A DNA stretch of 64,000 nt from Thermococcus sp. SY098. GTDB lineage: Archaea; Methanobacteriota_B; Thermococci; Thermococcales; Thermococcaceae. Position numbers and translations under genes: made by a program. The stretch covers positions 1 through 64,000 of the forward strand of contig NZ_CP141821.1 in the NCBI RefSeq assembly GCF_035621495.1, in the 5' to 3' direction. The notes beneath the pieces were generated by a model. The model was not told the DNA's origin, did no database searches, and saw only the letters and a list, made by a program, of their open reading frames with translations. This document shows positions 28,034-36,522 of this stretch, in pieces (the first letter of the stretch is position 1; each line of letters starts with the position of its first letter).

Positions 28034-31009
28034 TTAGCGAAGTATCTTCAGAAGTTCAATGTATAGTGTCAAGATGTCCAGCTCGAAGCTTTCTTCATCT
28101 ATTGGGGTATCAGTTATGGCTTTTAGGATATCTAAATCATATCTTTCCCTTAAATCATCTTCTCCATTGATTACATCCTCGTATTGCTTTGGAAGAGGCT
28201 TCCATGTTTCCTCTTTGTAGTTCTCAAAGACCTCAGCTAAATTTTTGACTATCTTCTCATTTGTTAAATCTGGCACCGGAAGAGTTCTGAGGTGCCATCC
28301 CCTTAGATGACCAAAATTGCCTTCAACCGATGAAATCAGTGGTTTTAGATAAAGTATTGCATAACTACTGTTTAGCCATGCCACGAATGCTTTATCCATT
28401 TGTGAATTCCCGAGTGTCCCAACAAATGCTGCACCGGAAATTAGAGGAGTACTGGAATATACGGCTAAAAGTGGATACGTGTTGAACCTTATTGATTCGG
28501 GGATTATAATATGCCCACTGCTCTCCCTAAACACCTTAACACTTTCTCCTTTCTTTGGAGATATCTTCTCGGTAGTGGATAAATCTAAGCTCAGTCTGTT
28601 CATAACGCTTTTTCCAGTTCTCTTTAAAATTCTAAATTGTCCATTACCTTCTTCAAAGTACTTTTTCAAGTTTGCCCCTCTGAATTTTCTTGGATTCGTT
28701 ACTTTGAGTTCAATCCTTAAATCAAGAATTCTTGTTAAGTTAACCTTATATCCCAAAATCTTTCCGCTCAATAACTCACCAATAAACTCCACCAGCGAAG
28801 GTGGCAAATCTGTCAAAATTGACCAGTTCCAGACAAAATCTTCAATAGTTTTTCTTTTAATCTTGTAAATTTCAGCTTCTGAATTTAATGCTTTAATTTT
28901 CTTAATTGAGCTCCCGTCTAATTTATCCAAAATGGTTCTTGCCATTAAAAGCCCCTCTAGGTTGTTTCTGGGCTGTTTTAGGAATTTGATAATGTAAGTA
29001 TCTCCAATAGGCTTTTCTCCCTTCTTCAGTTTTTTCAGAACGAGAAGGACTTCAGAAAGCTGTGTCGAGTAACTAAAGTTATAGTTTCCAGGCTCAGCAC
29101 TAACAACAATGTATTCAAGCTCATATCCACTCGTAATTAGTGCCCTAACTAGGAAAAATGCTGAGCTTTCTATGACGGTTTTTGGAAGAACTAACGCCAT
29201 TCTGCCATAGGGCTTTAGGTATCTGTCTGCTAAAATGATAAAAGGCAAAGCAGCACCTGCATTTAGTGGGTTCACATTTTGAGGCAAAAACACTTTTCCT
29301 TGTCCAACATATGTATCATATATTGCTTTTATACTGTTTCTCCTTAATAATTCCTCCTCCATGCTATCTATAGTTTCTCTGTATCTTTCCCAAAGTCTCC
29401 TAAACCCCTCTTCGCTAACAACAAAGTCAAAAATCCTTGGTCTTGAACCCTCTTCTCCTGGTGCTGTGGTTCTTGAAAATGGAGGATTCATAATAATGAA
29501 GTCAAATTTTGGTACCCAAACAGTTACTTTTGATGTCCTACCAATACTTCTTCTCTTTAATGGCAATAAGAATGAGTTGGCATTCCATAAATTCAATGAG
29601 CCCAGAGAGCCGCTCTCATCAACTGGTATGTGATATGTATTCATTTTTTCCAGCGGAATTTCAGGCTCGTGAAGGCTGAGAACTACCGAGGCTGTTTGAA
29701 CAGCATGCTCTAATGCATCAAACCCCCAGATGGAGTTTTCTATCATAATTTTGTGGAATTCGTCTAAGGATATTTCTTCTGAATTTTTGCGATATTTGGA
29801 AAGCAATGAACTGTAGGTGGCTGAAAGCAAAGTTCCGGAACCACAAGCAAAGTCACAAACTCTGAAATTTTTAAAAGTTGTCAATTTTCCCCAGTCATTC
29901 TCCCATGCATCATTTGGAGAGTACAGAGCCAAATTAGCTAAAAACGTTGCTATTGGAGCTTTTGTGTAAAATGTTGCATAACCCTTTCTTGTTGCGATAT
30001 CTCCCGTAACTTTATGGTAGATATATCCAATAAAGTCTTGTCTAAGAAGGGCTTTGTTTCTGACAATCTTCGAGACGTATTCAATCAAATCTTCCAATGT
30101 TGCCATTACTCTGTCACTTGACTGCAAATCAAACAATATTCTAACAATACCTAATGCAACATCAAAGACATTCTCATAATCAACTTCTAAGATTTTAGTG
30201 AACCCTTCTTCCATAGCTAAGAGGGGATGTTCATTTTTTCTCAGCAGTACTTGTAGTGATCTCAGTCCATGTTTTTTAGAGACTGATTCATAGAGCGTTG
30301 AAGCCATTAAAAGAGATATATATGCGTGGGAAAGCAGAACTTCATCTGGAACTTCTGGAACCTCAATATCTTCTTCTTTCGCAGGTGAAAATAAAATTCT
30401 GTTTAAATCTTTGAGGAAAGATGCTTTGATTTTTGAATTTTCGAGTTCTTCTAAGGCGACACTAACAAATGTGTTTACCTTTTCTTCGATTTGCTTGAGC
30501 AAGTCTTCTAAAATATCTTCCTTGACAACAAGTTCTACAATTGATTCTAAAAATGTTCCAAACTCGTTAATATCGAGATAAATCCAGCCACTAACACTTT
30601 TTGCTTTTTCCCTTCTCTTTTGTTGAAGAAATTCGAGCAAAGTTCCACTTATATCTCTACCTTGGGTAAAGACCTTAAGCTTTAGTGGATTTTGGATAAG
30701 AACTTTCTTAATTTGAGTAGGGGTTTGGGCATTGTTGAATAGCTCTGGTGGATAGTGAACAGCTATTGAGACAGTATCTATAAGACCTTCTTCAAGCCTT
30801 CTAATTGCATCAGCCTCAGCATCTTTTTCATCGTATGAAGCTTCGAGGATAAATTCTATCCCCCTGAATTCTATCTTGATATCAAATCTTCTTCTTTTGC
30901 CTTTTTTGTGAATAGGTTTTTCTGGAACGACTTTAGCGTGCTCTCCTAAGTGACTACCTAAAATTTCAGCAAGATAAACATTTACAGTATCCTCTTGTGG
31001 CAAGTTCAT
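28034..31009 (-). CDS. Large orphan N6-adenine DNA methyltransferase (type IIG/I-like)
   Basis: A protein of about 991 residues. The central gamma-class methylase core has motif I FRVCDFACGSGTLLSATY (Asp386) and catalytic motif IV DFIIMNPPFSRT (Asn508), followed by a specificity-type C-terminal region. The N-terminal 70 residues contain RRRFDIKIEFRGIEFILEAS: a beta-Asp-x12-Glu-x-Ser pattern (D43, E56, S58) resembling a PD-(D/E)XK nuclease core in which the Lys is replaced by Ser. The protein could be a type IIG enzyme with an altered nuclease or a stand-alone methylase. No hsdR, hsdS or other defence gene is adjacent. Start ATG 31009 follows GGTG. Confidence 0.85.
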   Translation of the reverse strand: MNLPQEDTVNVYLAEILGSHLGEHAKVVPEKPIHKKGKRRRFDIKIEFRGIEFILEASYDEKDAEADAIRRLEEGLIDTVSIAVHYPPELFNNAQTPTQIKKVLIQNPLKLKVFTQGRDISGTLLEFLQQKRREKAKSVSGWIYLDINEFGTFLESIVELVVKEDILEDLLKQIEEKVNTFVSVALEELENSKIKASFLKDLNRILFSPAKEEDIEVPEVPDEVLLSHAYISLLMASTLYESVSKKHGLRSLQVLLRKNEHPLLAMEEGFTKILEVDYENVFDVALGIVRILFDLQSSDRVMATLEDLIEYVSKIVRNKALLRQDFIGYIYHKVTGDIATRKGYATFYTKAPIATFLANLALYSPNDAWENDWGKLTTFKNFRVCDFACGSGTLLSATYSSLLSKYRKNSEEISLDEFHKIMIENSIWGFDALEHAVQTASVVLSLHEPEIPLEKMNTYHIPVDESGSLGSLNLWNANSFLLPLKRRSIGRTSKVTVWVPKFDFIIMNPPFSRTTAPGEEGSRPRIFDFVVSEEGFRRLWERYRETIDSMEEELLRRNSIKAIYDTYVGQGKVFLPQNVNPLNAGAALPFIILADRYLKPYGRMALVLPKTVIESSAFFLVRALITSGYELEYIVVSAEPGNYNFSYSTQLSEVLLVLKKLKKGEKPIGDTYIIKFLKQPRNNLEGLLMARTILDKLDGSSIKKIKALNSEAEIYKIKRKTIEDFVWNWSILTDLPPSLVEFIGELLSGKILGYKVNLTRILDLRIELKVTNPRKFRGANLKKYFEEGNGQFRILKRTGKSVMNRLSLDLSTTEKISPKKGESVKVFRESSGHIIIPESIRFNTYPLLAVYSSTPLISGAAFVGTLGNSQMDKAFVAWLNSSYAILYLKPLISSVEGNFGHLRGWHLRTLPVPDLTNEKIVKNLAEVFENYKEETWKPLPKQYEDVINGEDDLRERYDLDILKAITDTPIDEESFELDILTLYIELLKILR

Positions 31010-31093
31010 TACTAACACCAAGTATAATAGGAAAAAATTTTGGTATTAAATGTTTTCGTAATTATGTGGCATATCTAAAAAGTTTAGAATGAA

Positions 31094-31876
31094 TCAGCGA
31101 TTAATCTCAAGCGATAGAATCTTCGACTTCTTCGTCGCGGCATCCACAGCTTTCATTATCGCCGTTCTTACCCTACTGTCTTCAAGCTCAAAAATCCCAT
31201 CTATCGTTGTTCCTCCTGGGGTTATCACCATATCTCTAATTTGAGCTGGGTGTAAATTTGTCTCCAAGAGAAGCTTTGCTGTGCCCAGAAGGGTCTGAGC
31301 AGCTGCGAGTAGGGCGATATCTCTTGGTAATCCAACTTTTAAACCTCCATATATGAGGGACTCTAAAAAGACGGAGGCATAAGCTGGTCCAGAGCCGCTC
31401 AGACCTGTTATTGCGTCCATGTATTCCTCTTCAATTTTAATGCATTTTCCAAAGGTTTCAAAAATCTCCTCGACGAGCTTTATTTCTTCATCGCTCAGGT
31501 CATTTGTGGCATAAGCTGTGAACGATTCTCTTACAAGAATTGCTATATTTGGCATAGCTCTAACAAACTTTGCATTCGCTAATTCTTTGAGGACTTTCAG
31601 TGGAATACCAGCGGCAAATGAGATGACAATTTTCCCTTTAACTACTTCTCTAATTTCTTCAAGAACTTTTCTAACTTTGTTCGGCTTTACAGTGAGTATA
31701 ATGATATCTGCTACTTCGGCTGCAGCCTTATTGTCCTTCATGAGCTTAACGCCATGTTTTTCGAGCCATCTGACCTTCTCAATTCTTCTCCTTGTGGCTA
31801 TAACTTCATATTTCTCTGAGAGTGCTTTGGCAACGGCACTTCCAACTGTTCCAGCCCCGATTACAGCTATTTTCAT
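31094..31876 (-). CDS. proC: Pyrroline-5-carboxylate reductase
   Basis: NAD(P)H-dependent last step of proline synthesis. The 260-residue protein has the Rossmann MKIAVIGAGTVGSAVAKAL, FVRAMPNIA, and the signature GLSGSGPAYASVFLESL followed by TPGGTTIDGI. Its start overlaps the end of asd by four bases, making it the last gene of the lysC-thrB-thrC-asd-proC operon. Whether its physiological substrate is P5C or a related imine was not determined. Confidence 0.92.
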   Translation of the reverse strand: MKIAVIGAGTVGSAVAKALSEKYEVIATRRRIEKVRWLEKHGVKLMKDNKAAAEVADIIILTVKPNKVRKVLEEIREVVKGKIVISFAAGIPLKVLKELANAKFVRAMPNIAILVRESFTAYATNDLSDEEIKLVEEIFETFGKCIKIEEEYMDAITGLSGSGPAYASVFLESLIYGGLKVGLPRDIALLAAAQTLLGTAKLLLETNLHPAQIRDMVITPGGTTIDGIFELEDSRVRTAIMKAVDAATKKSKILSLEINR

Positions 31877-32859
31877 TTTATCACCCCTAACCTATAAGAT
31901 AGCTCTGCATTTAGAATTGAACCTCCAGCAGCTCCTCTAACTAAATTGTGTCCTAAAGTGACGTATTTGAACTTTTTCTCCCCGATTTTTTCTAATCTTC
32001 CAACTGTAACTGTCATTCCATTACCGAGTTCTCTGTGAAGTTTTGGCTGGGGAATTTCCCTATAAACGATTGGTTTTGCGTATGAAGGAAGTTTAAGCTT
32101 TTTCAATGGATCAAAGGAGTCAAAAGCTTTTCTAAGTTCTTCAACACTGATGTCTTCACTAAGTTCAACGAAAGCTGCCTCTGTGTGTCCATGAGATACT
32201 GGAACCCTCGTTGTAATGGCCGATATCTCAAAGTCAAAGCCAAGGATTTTCCTTGATTCATTCTCGATTTTCCACTCCTCTTTTTCAATGTAAGGGATTA
32301 CGTTGTCAAAGATCTGCAGGGCCGATAAGCCCTTAAATCCAGCCCCACTTATTGCCTGCATCGTTGCAACGTTAACCTTTTTGAGCCTGAATTCTGAAAG
32401 AACTTTCAGTGAAAGCACTAAAATGGCTGTGGAACAGTTTGGGTTTGTAACTATAAACCCTTCCCACCCTCTTTGCTCTTGCTGAAATTCGATAAGCTTT
32501 AACTGGTCCGCGTTGACCTCTGGAACCAAAATGGGTACATCGTCTTCATATCTATGGGATGAAGCGTTGCTGAACACGGGAATTTTCTCGGCAAGCCTTT
32601 CCTCAACTTTACCGGCTATTGAAGAGGGCAAAGCTGAGAAGACTAAGTCCACGTCTGGATTCTTTAGGAAATCTTCCAAGCTCTCTACCTCCATATCCCC
32701 AATATCATCACCGACCCATTCTGCAATCTCTTTGTATCTCTTTCCCTTTGATCTTTCCGAGGCCACTAAGCGCTCTATTTTAAACCAGGGATGGTTTTCT
32801 AAGAGCCTCACAAACGTCTGTCCAACTAAACCTGTAGCACCTAAAATTGCAACCTCCAT
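31873..32859 (-). CDS. asd: Aspartate-semialdehyde dehydrogenase
   Basis: Reduces aspartyl phosphate to aspartate semialdehyde, the branch point to threonine, methionine and lysine. The 328-residue archaeal-type enzyme has the NADP-binding GATGLVGQTFVRLL, the nucleophile Cys in TNPNCSTAILVL, and the His region RVPVSHGHTEAAF. It begins at the last base of thrC and is preceded by GGAGGTTCTCTG, so it is translationally coupled. Confidence 0.96.
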   Translation of the reverse strand: MEVAILGATGLVGQTFVRLLENHPWFKIERLVASERSKGKRYKEIAEWVGDDIGDMEVESLEDFLKNPDVDLVFSALPSSIAGKVEERLAEKIPVFSNASSHRYEDDVPILVPEVNADQLKLIEFQQEQRGWEGFIVTNPNCSTAILVLSLKVLSEFRLKKVNVATMQAISGAGFKGLSALQIFDNVIPYIEKEEWKIENESRKILGFDFEISAITTRVPVSHGHTEAAFVELSEDISVEELRKAFDSFDPLKKLKLPSYAKPIVYREIPQPKLHRELGNGMTVTVGRLEKIGEKKFKYVTLGHNLVRGAAGGSILNAELSYRLGVIK

Positions 32860-34034
32860 CAGAGAACCTCCTTAAACGCTTCCAAACTCGGCTCTATCGG
32901 CTCCGGAAGCTTGAAGTTCTCAATAATTATGTTCGGGTCTTTCAGTCCATGCCCTGTTGTAATTAAAACATAACTTTCATCCGGTTCAATCAGACTAAGT
33001 TCTTTCAGCTTAATCAGACCTGCCAAAGAAGAGGCTGAGGCTGGCTCGACAAAAATTCCCTCCTTTGATGCGAGCAGTTTTTGGGCTTTCAGGATTTCTT
33101 CATCACTCACGCTTTCAAACAATCCGCCTGATTCTTCAACGGCATTCCATGCTTTTTTCCAATTTGCTGGGTTCCCAATCCTTATGGCTGTTGCTACGGT
33201 TTCAGGCTTCTCCTCGGGTTTGAACTCTCTTCTCTCCTTCCATGCTTTAGCCAGTGGAGATGCCCCCTCAGCCTGAATACCAATCATTTTTGGCAGCTTA
33301 TCTATAAATCCTGCCTCGTAAAGCTCCTTGAAACCCTTCCAGATTGCCGAAATGTTACCAGCATTTCCTACGGGCAGAATAACGTTATCTGGAACAGAGT
33401 CAAGCTGGTCAAATATCTCAAAAGCTATCGTTTTCTGTCCCTCGAGGCGGAACGGGTTTATAGAGTTGAGCATGTAAACTCCCAATTCCCTGCTTGCCTC
33501 CACTACAACCCTCAAAGCATCGTCAAAGTTTCCCCTGACTGGAACAACTTTTGCACCATAAACTATCGCTTGAGCAAGCTTTCCTAAGGCTATCTTTCCG
33601 CTTGGTACTAAAACGTAGCTCTTTATCCCGGCTTTTGCTGAATATGCAGCCAAAGATGCTGAAGTATTCCCCGTTGAGGCGCATATAACCTTGTCTATAC
33701 CCAGCTCAATTGCCTTTGAGACACCGACCGTCATTCCCCTGTCCTTGAAAGAACCCGTTGGATTTGCACCTTCGTTCTTGACGTAAAGCTCTCTCATCTC
33801 AAGCTCTTTCTGAAGGTTTTCCAGACGATAGAGGGGTGTCCCTCCTTCCTTGAGAGAGACTCTTTTTTCAACTGGAATAAAGCTCTTGTACTTCCAGAGT
33901 GTTATGTTTTTTCCATCAAAAACATTTTCAACTTCATCCAAATCGATGACTGCCTCCAGTAAGCCGCCACATTCACATCTATATCTAACTTCATCATCTG
34001 GGTATTCTTTGCCGCACTCTATACATCTGAGCAT
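32859..34034 (-). CDS. thrC: Threonine synthase
   Basis: PLP-dependent conversion of O-phosphohomoserine to threonine. The 391-residue protein starts with a zinc ribbon (LRCIECGKEY, then YRCECGGLLE) found in archaeal threonine synthases. The PLP Lys is in NPTGSFKDRGMTV, and the phosphate-binding loop is LPVGNAGNISA. The start ATG 34034 lies inside the end of thrB and follows GGAGGAGC. Confidence 0.96.
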   Translation of the reverse strand: MLRCIECGKEYPDDEVRYRCECGGLLEAVIDLDEVENVFDGKNITLWKYKSFIPVEKRVSLKEGGTPLYRLENLQKELEMRELYVKNEGANPTGSFKDRGMTVGVSKAIELGIDKVICASTGNTSASLAAYSAKAGIKSYVLVPSGKIALGKLAQAIVYGAKVVPVRGNFDDALRVVVEASRELGVYMLNSINPFRLEGQKTIAFEIFDQLDSVPDNVILPVGNAGNISAIWKGFKELYEAGFIDKLPKMIGIQAEGASPLAKAWKERREFKPEEKPETVATAIRIGNPANWKKAWNAVEESGGLFESVSDEEILKAQKLLASKEGIFVEPASASSLAGLIKLKELSLIEPDESYVLITTGHGLKDPNIIIENFKLPEPIEPSLEAFKEVL

Positions 34035-34906
34035 TTCGCTCCTCCTCCAACTTTGGTTATGAAATATTCTGCACTAATTCCCTCATTCTCAAAAGCTTCA
34101 ACCATGGCCTTTCCAATATCCCTTAAATCCTCCCCCAAAGCAAACATTGCTGGACCCGAACCGGACAAAGAAACACCATAAGCTCCGCTTTCCAATGCAG
34201 CTCTTCTAACATTATCGAACCATGGTATGAGCGGTTTCCTGTAAGGAATAGCTAAGTAGTCATCCAGAAGTTTTCCAGCTTTTTCTATATCGCCTTCTTT
34301 CAAAGCTGAAATTAAGGCACTTGCAAGGGCTAAATTTCTGACAGCATCGCTTAGGGGAACATATTTTGGTAACACTGCTCTTGCTCTTTTTGTGCTAACT
34401 TCAACTTTTGGAAGAACTATGACCAGTTTAAAGCTGACATCGAGTTTAAACACTTCAAGAGGTGAGAGGGATTTTAATATTGTAAATCCACCAAAGAGTG
34501 AGGGAACAATGTTGTCTCCATGGGCACTTCCAGATGCAGCTTTTTCTCCCTCAAGAGCAGCCTTTATTATGAGTTCCCTGTTTTCAACTCCAAGGAGCTT
34601 TGCTAATGCTAATGCTCCACCTAAAGCTGATGCTCCAGAACTTCCAAGCCCGCTTTTGGGTCTTATTCCCTTTATAATCTTCATCTTAAAGCCCATCTCT
34701 GCTTTAAGCGTCTTCAAGAGTGCAAGGGCAGATATCGAAGCAACGTTCTTTTCTGGATTTTCTGGTACGTTAAATCCCTCAACTTTTACTTCAATTTCAT
34801 CGCTTTCTTTGATTTTGATGACATCCCTTGGTTCATCAAGGCACAAACCAAACACATCAAACCCTGGCCCAAAGTTCGCTATCGTTGCTGGTGCTGAGAC
34901 TTTCAT
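34019..34906 (-). CDS. thrB: Homoserine kinase
   Basis: GHMP-family kinase phosphorylating homoserine. The 295-residue protein shows MKVSAPATIANFGPGFDVFG, the ATP-loop GHMP motif RPKSGLGSSGASALGGALA, and SLSGSGPAMFALG. Its first 50 bases overlap lysC; its ribosome binding site GAGGTGG lies within that gene. Homoserine itself must come from a dehydrogenase encoded elsewhere, as none is present in this window. Confidence 0.95.
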   Translation of the reverse strand: MKVSAPATIANFGPGFDVFGLCLDEPRDVIKIKESDEIEVKVEGFNVPENPEKNVASISALALLKTLKAEMGFKMKIIKGIRPKSGLGSSGASALGGALALAKLLGVENRELIIKAALEGEKAASGSAHGDNIVPSLFGGFTILKSLSPLEVFKLDVSFKLVIVLPKVEVSTKRARAVLPKYVPLSDAVRNLALASALISALKEGDIEKAGKLLDDYLAIPYRKPLIPWFDNVRRAALESGAYGVSLSGSGPAMFALGEDLRDIGKAMVEAFENEGISAEYFITKVGGGAKCSDV

Positions 34907-35954
34907 TTAAGACCACCTCATGGATCTCGTTTAAAGCAGCTTCAAGATTGTCTCTTTCAACGAGAAAGCATACAAAATTCCTGCCATGTTCGACAATGGG
35001 ATATTCTACATCAACATAAGAAGTTCCAACAACTCCTATCTCTGCAGTATCTCTGAAAGTTCTGTAGGTTATTATTGGCATTTTAAAGCTGATATCCGAA
35101 ACCAATGTTCCCAATCTCCATTCACTTGTCTTTCCAAGGATTAGTGGAACTCTATCTTTTATCGGTTCAATTGTTCTCTCATGTAATGCCTTCATTCCAA
35201 GTCTCGAAGCTATTAAAGCCTCTTCGTAGGATATAAATGGGATAATTCTGGCATTTTTGACTATCCTTGGATCGGCGGTGTAGATTCCTTTAACATCACT
35301 CATTATTAAGACAGCCCTAGCATTCAGCAGATATCCCAAAACTGAGGCGGTGTAATCACTTCCCCCTCTTCCCAGTGTAGTTCTGATGCCGTTAAAACTC
35401 CCAAGAAATCCTGTAACAACTGGAATCCTACCTTTTTTTAGTAGACGCTCTATTGTCCAAATATTGCCTTTTGTTTTTTCCAAATCAACTCGGGCGTTGC
35501 CAAAGTTTCCATCCGTTTCTATTAGATAAAAAGCATCAACTGGAGAGCTTTTGATCCCTTCATCTTCTAAGGCTTTTGAAAAAATCTTTACTGACAGTCT
35601 TTCCCCAAATGATAGGACATGATCCACATACGCCTTTCTGTTTGGGAATCTCTTCTCGTTTTTCAGGATAAATCTAAGTTCTTTGATTTCATCTTCAATA
35701 CTTAGCTCGATTCCAAGCTTTTCAATTGCCCTTAAGTGTGTTTCTTTGAGCTCTTCAAGAATTTCTGGACTCTTGGTTTCTGCTAACTTCAATAGTAAAT
35801 CTGTAACACCCTTTAATGCGGATAGAACAATTACAACTTCATTACCCTCATGAAACTTTTGAACGAGCCCTAATGCTTCACTAAAAGAGTCTCTAACCGA
35901 ACTTCCACCAAATTTAATAACTACCCTTGACTTAGCGGAGAGTTTGTAAATCAC
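34857..35954 (-). CDS. lysC: Aspartate kinase (short form)
   Basis: First enzyme of the aspartate family pathway. The 365-residue protein has the kinase signatures RVVIKFGGSSV and TTLGRGGSDYTASVLGYLL with the substrate loop GIYTADPRIV. After the kinase domain only about 100 residues remain, room for about one ACT-like unit rather than the usual pair, so allosteric control may be reduced or altered. GTG 35954 is the start, preceded by AAGGTGAT. It heads the operon lysC-thrB-thrC-asd-proC. Confidence 0.93.
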   Translation of the reverse strand: MIYKLSAKSRVVIKFGGSSVRDSFSEALGLVQKFHEGNEVVIVLSALKGVTDLLLKLAETKSPEILEELKETHLRAIEKLGIELSIEDEIKELRFILKNEKRFPNRKAYVDHVLSFGERLSVKIFSKALEDEGIKSSPVDAFYLIETDGNFGNARVDLEKTKGNIWTIERLLKKGRIPVVTGFLGSFNGIRTTLGRGGSDYTASVLGYLLNARAVLIMSDVKGIYTADPRIVKNARIIPFISYEEALIASRLGMKALHERTIEPIKDRVPLILGKTSEWRLGTLVSDISFKMPIITYRTFRDTAEIGVVGTSYVDVEYPIVEHGRNFVCFLVERDNLEAALNEIHEVVLNESLSTSNDSELWARV

Positions 35955-35992
35955 CGATAGTGCATCACCTTATCCGTAGAGTTTTTAATATG

Positions 35993-36006
35993 CCTATAAA
36001 TTTTTT
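35993..36006 (-). promoter_or_regulatory. Promoter of the lysC-thr operon
   Basis: On the minus strand, AAAAAATTTATAGGC provides a TATA box about 40 nt before the GTG start of lysC. The expected transcript start is near 35975, leaving a leader of about 20 nt that contains the AAGGTGAT site. Confidence 0.5.
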
Positions 36007-36079
36007 CGAAAATTTTTTGTCTTTTTGTCGAAATTTGCAAAATTCGCCTGAAAATGATTGTCAAAATGACATGTTTTGA
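36003..36079. promoter_or_regulatory. Cluster of palindromes between the divergent thr and aro operons
   Basis: Four symmetric motifs lie within 77 bases: TTTTCGAAAA at 36003-36012; CGAAATTTGCAAAATTCG at 36029-36046 (18 bases, one mismatched pair); TGTCAAAATGACA at 36059-36071; and TCAAAA, 7 bases, TTTTGA at 36061-36079. They flank or sit upstream of the lysC TATA box, about 80-155 bases from the aro promoter. Dyad symmetry of this kind suggests operators for one or more dimeric regulators. The factor is unknown, and AT-rich DNA makes short palindromes easier to find by chance. Confidence 0.4.
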
Positions 36080-36154
36080 TGAGATAATCTTTATGATAGT
36101 TCAACTAACTGCGGTTTAAAATACCATAATGATAAGCTGGCTGGCTTTTCCTGA

Positions 36155-36170
36155 CCAAAAATTTAAATAG
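36155..36170 (+). promoter_or_regulatory. Promoter of the transketolase/aro operon
   Basis: CCAAAAATTTAAATAG is a BRE/TATA match. The transcript is expected to start near 36190, just before the GGTGAT ribosome site at 36193-36198. This placement argues that translation begins at the ATG at 36203 rather than at the far-downstream TTG at 36286. Confidence 0.55.
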
Positions 36171-36202
36171 TAATAAAGAGTCTTCAAAGCTTGGTGATGG
36201 TG

Positions 36203-36223
36203 ATGCCCCGCCAATATCTGTAA
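36203..36223 (+). other. Short start ORF out of frame with the HTH gene (frameshift or upstream ORF)
   Basis: ATG 36203, correctly spaced after GGTGAT, opens a six-codon ORF (MPRQYL) ending at TAA 36221. The downstream HTH gene is in the neighbouring frame, which is open with no stop from well upstream and reads sensible protein (VTQNPEIKRDELVVF) before its first usable start. One extra base between 36206 and 36220 would fuse the two. Either a real or sequencing frameshift has broken the start, or this is a true upstream ORF. Confidence 0.5.
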
Positions 36224-36285
36224 CCCAAAACCCGGAAATTAAAAGAGACGAGTTAGTTGTTTTTAGAAAGCTCTTTTTAAGGGCT

Positions 36286-36522
36286 TTGAATGAAAATCAG
36301 ATGCTAATTCTAAGGAGCATAAACGGAAAGCATCGTTCCCTAAATGCCCTTTTGGAGGAAATAAGCAGAGACACCAAGAAGCCCATTTCAACATTAAAGC
36401 TCAATGCCAGGATTCTGAAAGAGCTCGGCTTAATTGACTACGGCGAAAAGAACAATCCCAAGCCCGTTGAACTGACAAAGCATGGAAAGCTTGTTCTAAA
36501 AATTCTTGAGGTGATAGAATGA
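36286..36522 (+). CDS. Small winged-helix protein heading the aro operon (start uncertain)
   Basis: The 78 residues from TTG 36286 form a winged-helix-like domain: QMLILRSINGKHRSLNALLE, ILKELGLIDYGEK, and a wing ending LTKHGKLVLKILEVIE. The open frame extends about 27 codons further upstream (through RDELVVFRKLFLRAL), so the native protein is probably about 105 residues starting at ATG 36203 if a one-base frameshift is corrected. No ribosome site precedes TTG 36286. It overlaps tktN by four bases and may be the operon's regulator; that is inferred from position. Confidence 0.65.
   Translation: MNENQMLILRSINGKHRSLNALLEEISRDTKKPISTLKLNARILKELGLIDYGEKNNPKPVELTKHGKLVLKILEVIE

Noticed and set aside
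35946-35971. A tiny ORF (ATG CAC TAT CGG TGA) at the lysC start, considered as a thr leader peptide
   Set aside because: Only four codons, no Thr or Ile codons, and it overlaps the lysC start; it arises from the GGTGATG ribosome site.
36076-36154. Possible C/D box sRNA (TGATGA near 36078 and CTGA at 36151)
   Set aside because: No recognisable D' and C' boxes at normal spacing and the span is longer than typical archaeal C/D RNAs; it also overlaps the aro promoter region.
36203-36223. Programmed -1 ribosomal frameshift at the start of the aro operon
   Set aside because: There is no slippery heptamer before the stop codon; a simple one-base deletion or an upstream ORF explains the sequence better.
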